From Alterinioella nitratireducens (GTDB lineage Bacteria > Pseudomonadota > Alphaproteobacteria > Rhodobacterales > Rhodobacteraceae): 64,000 nucleotides of DNA. The position numbers and the translations under genes are program-made. This document shows positions 60,823-64,000 of the stretch, piece after piece. The stretch spans positions 62,001-126,000 of the forward strand of contig NZ_JABJVX010000002.1 in assembly GCF_013155465.1 (NCBI RefSeq), in the 5' to 3' direction. The notes under the pieces were generated by a model that was not told where the DNA came from, did no database searches, and saw only the letters and a list, made by a program, of their open reading frames with translations. Positions within the stretch are counted from its first letter, which is position 1. Each line of letters opens with the position of its first letter.

Positions 60823-61848
60823 ATGGAAAGCAACAAGAAATCACGTGTCACGATGAAAGATGTGGCAACGCTGGCCGGTGTCTCGCAATCCACGGTGTCA
60901 TTCGTTCTGAACGGGCTCGAGGATATGCGGATCAGCCGCGATACACGCAAACGCGTGATGGAGGCGGTCAACCATCTCGGCTACCGTCCACGCGGGGCGG
61001 GCCGCCCTCCCAAGACCGTCGGCCCCGGCATCATCGGCCTGATGATCGACGAGATCGCGACAAGCCCCTTTGCCGCCATCTCCATCGAGGGCGTTCAGGA
61101 AGAGGCCTGGAAGAACAACATCATGGTCGAGGTCGTCATGACAGGCGGCGACCCGCAATACGAATCCGAGATCCTCAAGAAATGGGCACAGGACAACGCT
61201 TACGGTGTGATCTACGGCTCGATCCTGACGCGTGAAGCGCATCCGCCCGATGCGCTGGCCCGCCATCGCGCCGTGCTTCTGAACTGTTACGATTCCCTTG
61301 GACGATTTTCCTCCATCGTTCCGGCCGAGCGCCGCGGAGGCGAGGTGGCTACCGCTGCCTTGATCGAGGAAGGCCACAGGCGCATCGCCTTCATCTCCGG
61401 CGAGACGTGGATGGAGGCCTCCGACCAGCGTCTGGAGGGATATGAACGCGCCTTGCGGGCGGCGCGCATCCCCGTCGACCCATCGCTGATCGTCGCCGGG
61501 AACTTCATGCCGAGCGGCGGGCGTGAGGCGACCCTGAAACTCATGTCGGCGGATGCGCGTCCCGATGCGATCTTCTGTGCAAACGATCTGGCAGCGGTCG
61601 GCTGCTATGAGGCCCTGAAGGAGATCGGCGAGATCGTCGGGCAGACGATCGCGGTCATGGGCTACGACGATCAGGAAATCGCGCAGCACCTCGCGCCACC
61701 CCTCTCAACCGTCCTGCTTCCCCATAGGGAAATGGGCCAATGGTGCGTCGAACGGCTCTTGTCGGAGGGTGACGAGCCCATTGACGAGCGTATCGAATGC
61801 CCGCTTGTCATGCGCGCCTCGCACAGGAGGTCAGACCCTTCGAATTGA
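60823..61848 (+). CDS. LacI-family transcriptional regulator
   Basis: The 341-residue regulator has the LacI helix-turn-helix (VTMKDVATLAGVSQSTVSFV, residues 9-28), the hinge near LGYRPRGAGRPP and a periplasmic-binding-protein-like sugar domain (DAIFCANDLAAVGCYEALKE). It is divergent from the sugar importer and glycosidase operon and most likely represses it until the sugar is present. Confidence 0.92.
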   Translation: MESNKKSRVTMKDVATLAGVSQSTVSFVLNGLEDMRISRDTRKRVMEAVNHLGYRPRGAGRPPKTVGPGIIGLMIDEIATSPFAAISIEGVQEEAWKNNIMVEVVMTGGDPQYESEILKKWAQDNAYGVIYGSILTREAHPPDALARHRAVLLNCYDSLGRFSSIVPAERRGGEVATAALIEEGHRRIAFISGETWMEASDQRLEGYERALRAARIPVDPSLIVAGNFMPSGGREATLKLMSADARPDAIFCANDLAAVGCYEALKEIGEIVGQTIAVMGYDDQEIAQHLAPPLSTVLLPHREMGQWCVERLLSEGDEPIDERIECPLVMRASHRRSDPSN

Positions 61849-62100
61849 GTTATATGAGAGACGGCTTCAAACACCGCCGACGAAATCGGAGGATACATTG
61901 GCAGAAGAAGGGCCGGTACAATGGCCCAAAAGGGGCTGGGCCAGAACGAAGCGGCGGACTTTGCCGCTTTCATGGGGAATGCTGGACGTCTCCTGGTCTT
62001 CTGGCTTGAGCCGCTCGATACCGGGCCGATCTGCCGCCAACACACCGAGATGGTCCCTCGTGATCTTGACTACCAGCCAGGACCAGCTGAGACATCTATA
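61849..62100. other. Gap without a recognisable gene
   Basis: This 252-bp stretch follows lacI. One frame from an ATG at 61921 reads plausibly for about 35 codons (KGLGQNEAADFAAFMGNAGR near the start) but then becomes unlike protein and runs antisense through the next gene. No RNA gene, terminator or mobile-element end is clear. Confidence 0.5.
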
Positions 62101-62724
62101 TCACTCCCGAATATAGGACACCGCGGCGTAGTCCAAACCTCCGCCGGGCTGGAACGTCGCTGTCAGAACAATGGTCGGCTCAAAGAAAACATTGTCCAAG
62201 AGCCTTTGAATCCCTCGCCCCCCAAGCGACGACCGAGCGGTCGTTTCCTCCCAACTCCAGTACCCGGAAATGATCCTTCCAAACCGGTCCACGCCAGCAC
62301 TTTCCGGCGGGTATTCACCCTCCCGAACAGTGAAGTTAAATTCAGACATCCAGGACGCAATCACGTCGGGCGACCCAAGAGCCGTCCAAACACGAAACAG
62401 GCAGACGTCGTGTGCGTAGCGCCCATCGATACCCATCCAGTCATAAGCCAGAAGATTCAGCGAGCCGCCACCACGCGCATCTTCGGTAAGACAGGATTCG
62501 GTGGTTGGATGCCTCTCCAGCGCTTCTTCATACCGCGGCCAGCTACGGGCCGAGGGGATCACAACCTCACCCGCAAACCGAAAGGGGTTGGCGTCACGTC
62601 GTTCCACAACGTCTCTGGGAAGCACAAACGCGCTGGCGGCTTCCACACCTGCGCCCTGCCCAAATGCGGGAGAGCCCAAGGACAAGGCGATTACGGCAAG
62701 TACCCGGGAAAGAGAGGCGACCAA
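62101..62724 (-). CDS. Orphan secreted protein of unknown function
   Basis: The 207-residue product, read from a TTG at 62724, starts with a plausible Sec signal (VASLSRVLAVIALSLGSPAF then GQ). A Trp/Tyr-rich mature part follows (SARSWPRYEEALERHPTTES, LLAYDWMGIDGRYAHDVCLF). There are two cysteines that could pair. The frame stays open to an ATG at 62889, but the extra 55 residues look non-coding. No family is recognised. Base use is less GC-rich than nearby genes, which suggests transfer or relaxed selection. Confidence 0.5.
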   Translation of the reverse strand: MVASLSRVLAVIALSLGSPAFGQGAGVEAASAFVLPRDVVERRDANPFRFAGEVVIPSARSWPRYEEALERHPTTESCLTEDARGGGSLNLLAYDWMGIDGRYAHDVCLFRVWTALGSPDVIASWMSEFNFTVREGEYPPESAGVDRFGRIISGYWSWEETTARSSLGGRGIQRLLDNVFFEPTIVLTATFQPGGGLDYAAVSYIRE

Positions 62725-63081
62725 GGGGCGGTTGCATGACTTATCGCCTGATCTTGCGACAGGAGAGCAGCATGGCGGGGCCAAGACCTGTCCGATTTGC
62801 ACTGGACCAAAACCGTTCAACCTGGAGTGTTCCACCCTGGCAAAAAATACACACTGTCCGAAGCCTATCCAAGACAAAGCCCCAGACAAGTCTGGAATTC
62901 CTCAACGTCTGAATTCTGTTCTATTTCGGGCTGTTCGCCCGCCATGTCCGGAAGCCGGACTTTCCAAGTTGCCGACGACGCACGAGCAGCCATGACGACA
63001 TCGGCCCGCGACCCTATCCCGGCAATGAGCCTGGACGGAACCCAGACGTTGGCGAAACGTCTCTCAAGTCTTTGAAAACAG
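62725..63081. other. Gap between the orphan gene and tRNA-Lys
   Basis: Apart from the possible N-terminal extension of the orphan gene, this 357-bp stretch has no protein-like frame. The open frames that run through the tRNA are artefacts. No att-site duplicate of the tRNA 3' end was found by eye. Confidence 0.5.
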
Positions 63082-63157
63082 TGGTGAGCCGTGCAGGATT
63101 CGAACCTGCGACCCACTGATTAAAAGTCAGTTGCTCTACCAACTGAGCTAACGGCCC
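63082..63157 (-). tRNA. tRNA-Lys (anticodon TTT)
   Basis: On the minus strand the gene starts GGGCCGTTAGCTCAGTTGG and has the anticodon loop CTTTTAA (anticodon TTT). The T-arm GGTTCGAATCC is intact and the CCA end is encoded. The 7-bp acceptor stem GGGCCGT/ACGGCTC closes with one G-U pair. The length is 76 nt. Confidence 0.97.
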
Positions 63158-63290
63158 ACTCTGATGCAAAGGGTGGCCCGGTGGGCTGCCCGTCACAGGC
63201 GGCTTCTCTATAAACCCCTCCGCAGGGCGTCAAGCGAAAATCGGCACGTGCGGGATTTCAAATCGGGCGAGGGCGGCGTATATGCCGCGC

Positions 63291-64000
63291 ATGGCTCAAG
63301 GCACGCACCAGACCGGCCTGCCCTTCATGAAGATGCACGGGGCCGGCAATGACTTCGTCGTCATCGACGCGCGGGCAACCGGCGCGGGCGTTTCGGCTGC
63401 GTTGGCACGGGCGCTGGCCGACCGGCATCGGGGTGTGGGCTTCGACCAGTTGGCGGTGATTGAGACGGGCAATGGGGCCGATCTGGACCTGACCTTCTAC
63501 AATGCCGATGGCTCGACCGCCGGGGCGTGCGGCAATGCCACGCGCTGTATCGCGCGGTATGAGATGGACCGGACCGGGGCCGCCGACCTGACCCTGCGCA
63601 CCGAGCGCGGCATCTTGCAGGCGGTGGATGCAGGGGGCGGACTGACCTCGGTCAATATGGGGGTGCCGCAGCTGGACTGGCGCGAGGTTCCGCTTGCCCG
63701 CGAGATGGACACGTTGACCCTGCCCATCGAGGGGGCGCCGGTCGCCACCGGCATGGGCAATCCGCATTGCACGTTCTTCGTCGATAACGCCGAAGCAATC
63801 GACCTTGCGGCGCGCGGTGCCGAGATGGAGCATCACCCGCTATTCCCCGAACGCACCAATGTGCAGTTCGCGCATCTCGTCGGCCCCGATCATCTACGGA
63901 TGCGGGTCTGGGAACGCGGTGTGGGGGTGACGCTGGCCTCGGGCTCGTCGTCCTGCGCGACCGCCGTGGCCGCCGCGCGGCGCGGACTGACGGGGCGCAA
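63291..64000 (+). CDS. dapF: Diaminopimelate epimerase (partial at the window end)
   Basis: DapF converts LL- to meso-diaminopimelate for lysine and peptidoglycan synthesis. The visible 236 codons include [14 protein letters not shown], the first catalytic Cys in [10 protein letters not shown] (Cys80) and [12 protein letters not shown]. The second active-site region, normally ACGTGAC, reads ASGSSSCAT, with Ser217 in place of the catalytic Cys. Start ATG 63291 is favoured; 63282 and 63327 are alternatives. The frame runs off the right edge, with roughly 40 residues missing. Confidence 0.92.
   Translation, partial: MAQGTHQTGLPFMKMHGAGNDFVVIDARATGAGVSAALARALADRHRGVGFDQLAVIETGNGADLDLTFYNADGSTAGACGNATRCIARYEMDRTGAADLTLRTERGILQAVDAGGGLTSVNMGVPQLDWREVPLAREMDTLTLPIEGAPVATGMGNPHCTFFVDNAEAIDLAARGAEMEHHPLFPERTNVQFAHLVGPDHLRMRVWERGVGVTLASGSSSCATAVAAARRGLTGR

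Noticed and set aside
61921-62739. 272-codon plus-strand frame across the orphan gene
   Set aside because: Only its first 35 codons look protein-like; the rest is Pro/Arg/Lys-rich and antisense to the frame with a signal peptide.
62865-63116. Small frame ending through tRNA-Lys (GRRFESCTAHH start)
   Set aside because: This peptide is the usual artefact of translating a tRNA 3' end.
1-64000. CRISPR array, prophage, insertion sequence or integrase
   Set aside because: No regularly spaced repeats, transposase motifs, integrase motifs or phage structural genes were seen on either strand.

Overview
This window is high-GC alphaproteobacterial chromosome, most likely from the Rhodobacteraceae/Roseobacter group. 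The clues are the gene order uvrC-pgsA-moaD-moaE, the plant-type glutamate-cysteine ligase, tightly packed operons whose genes overlap by ATGA or GTGA, the GC-rich tandem hairpins after genes, and the density of ABC uptake systems tied to catabolic enzymes. No phage, transposase, rRNA or CRISPR array is visible. One tRNA (Lys, TTT) lies near the right end.

Layout. 1-14,049 is housekeeping: gshA (partial), a small membrane protein, rsmE, ubiA, an OmpA/BON envelope protein with a coiled-coil partner, moaE-moaD-pgsA-uvrC, a CaCA-type antiporter, a zinc-ribbon protein, sppA and modABC. 14,220-32,443 is a first catabolic island. It holds a hydroxybutyrate-dehydrogenase-like SDR, two acyl-CoA ligases, an OYE/N-demethylase-type flavoprotein, a TetR regulator, a CoA isomerase/hydratase, two small hot-dog proteins, an alpha/beta hydrolase, a complete branched-chain-amino-acid-type ABC importer, a Rieske oxygenase split into two genes, a glutamine-synthetase-like ligase and a LysR regulator. 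32,537-44,908 is a second island: hydantoinase A/B, an IclR regulator, a creatininase-family amidohydrolase, a cytosine/creatinine-deaminase-like amidohydrolase, a GlcD-type FAD oxidase, a quinone reductase, a nitrate/taurine-type ABC importer, FolD and RidA. 45,009-55,117 holds a secreted NTF2-like protein, a degenerate FolD paralogue cotranscribed with an amino-acid oxidase, a GntR regulator, a DUF1028 protein and an oligopeptide ABC importer with a fused permease-ATPase. 55,286-61,848 is a sugar ABC importer with a GH5-like glycosidase and a LacI regulator. 61,849-63,081 is poorly coding and carries one orphan secreted protein. tRNA-Lys and dapF (partial) close the window.

How the genes fit together. 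In island 1 the same perfect 20-bp palindrome lies directly before the tetR operon and before the gene for the importer's binding protein, so uptake and CoA-linked breakdown probably form one TetR regulon. The oxygenase genes are followed by a glutamine-synthetase-like enzyme. This recalls aniline degradation, where an amine is gamma-glutamylated before ring oxygenation. Island 2 could deaminate and open a small N-heterocycle of the creatinine/N-methylhydantoin type, with FolD and RidA handling C1 units and imines; this is inferred from gene content only.

The strongest candidate for something undescribed is the split Rieske oxygenase at 27,976-29,573. A 126-residue protein carries the complete oxygenase-type Rieske motif. 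The 406-residue catalytic partner keeps the mononuclear iron site, but its internal Rieske loop has been replaced by a short cysteine-free segment.
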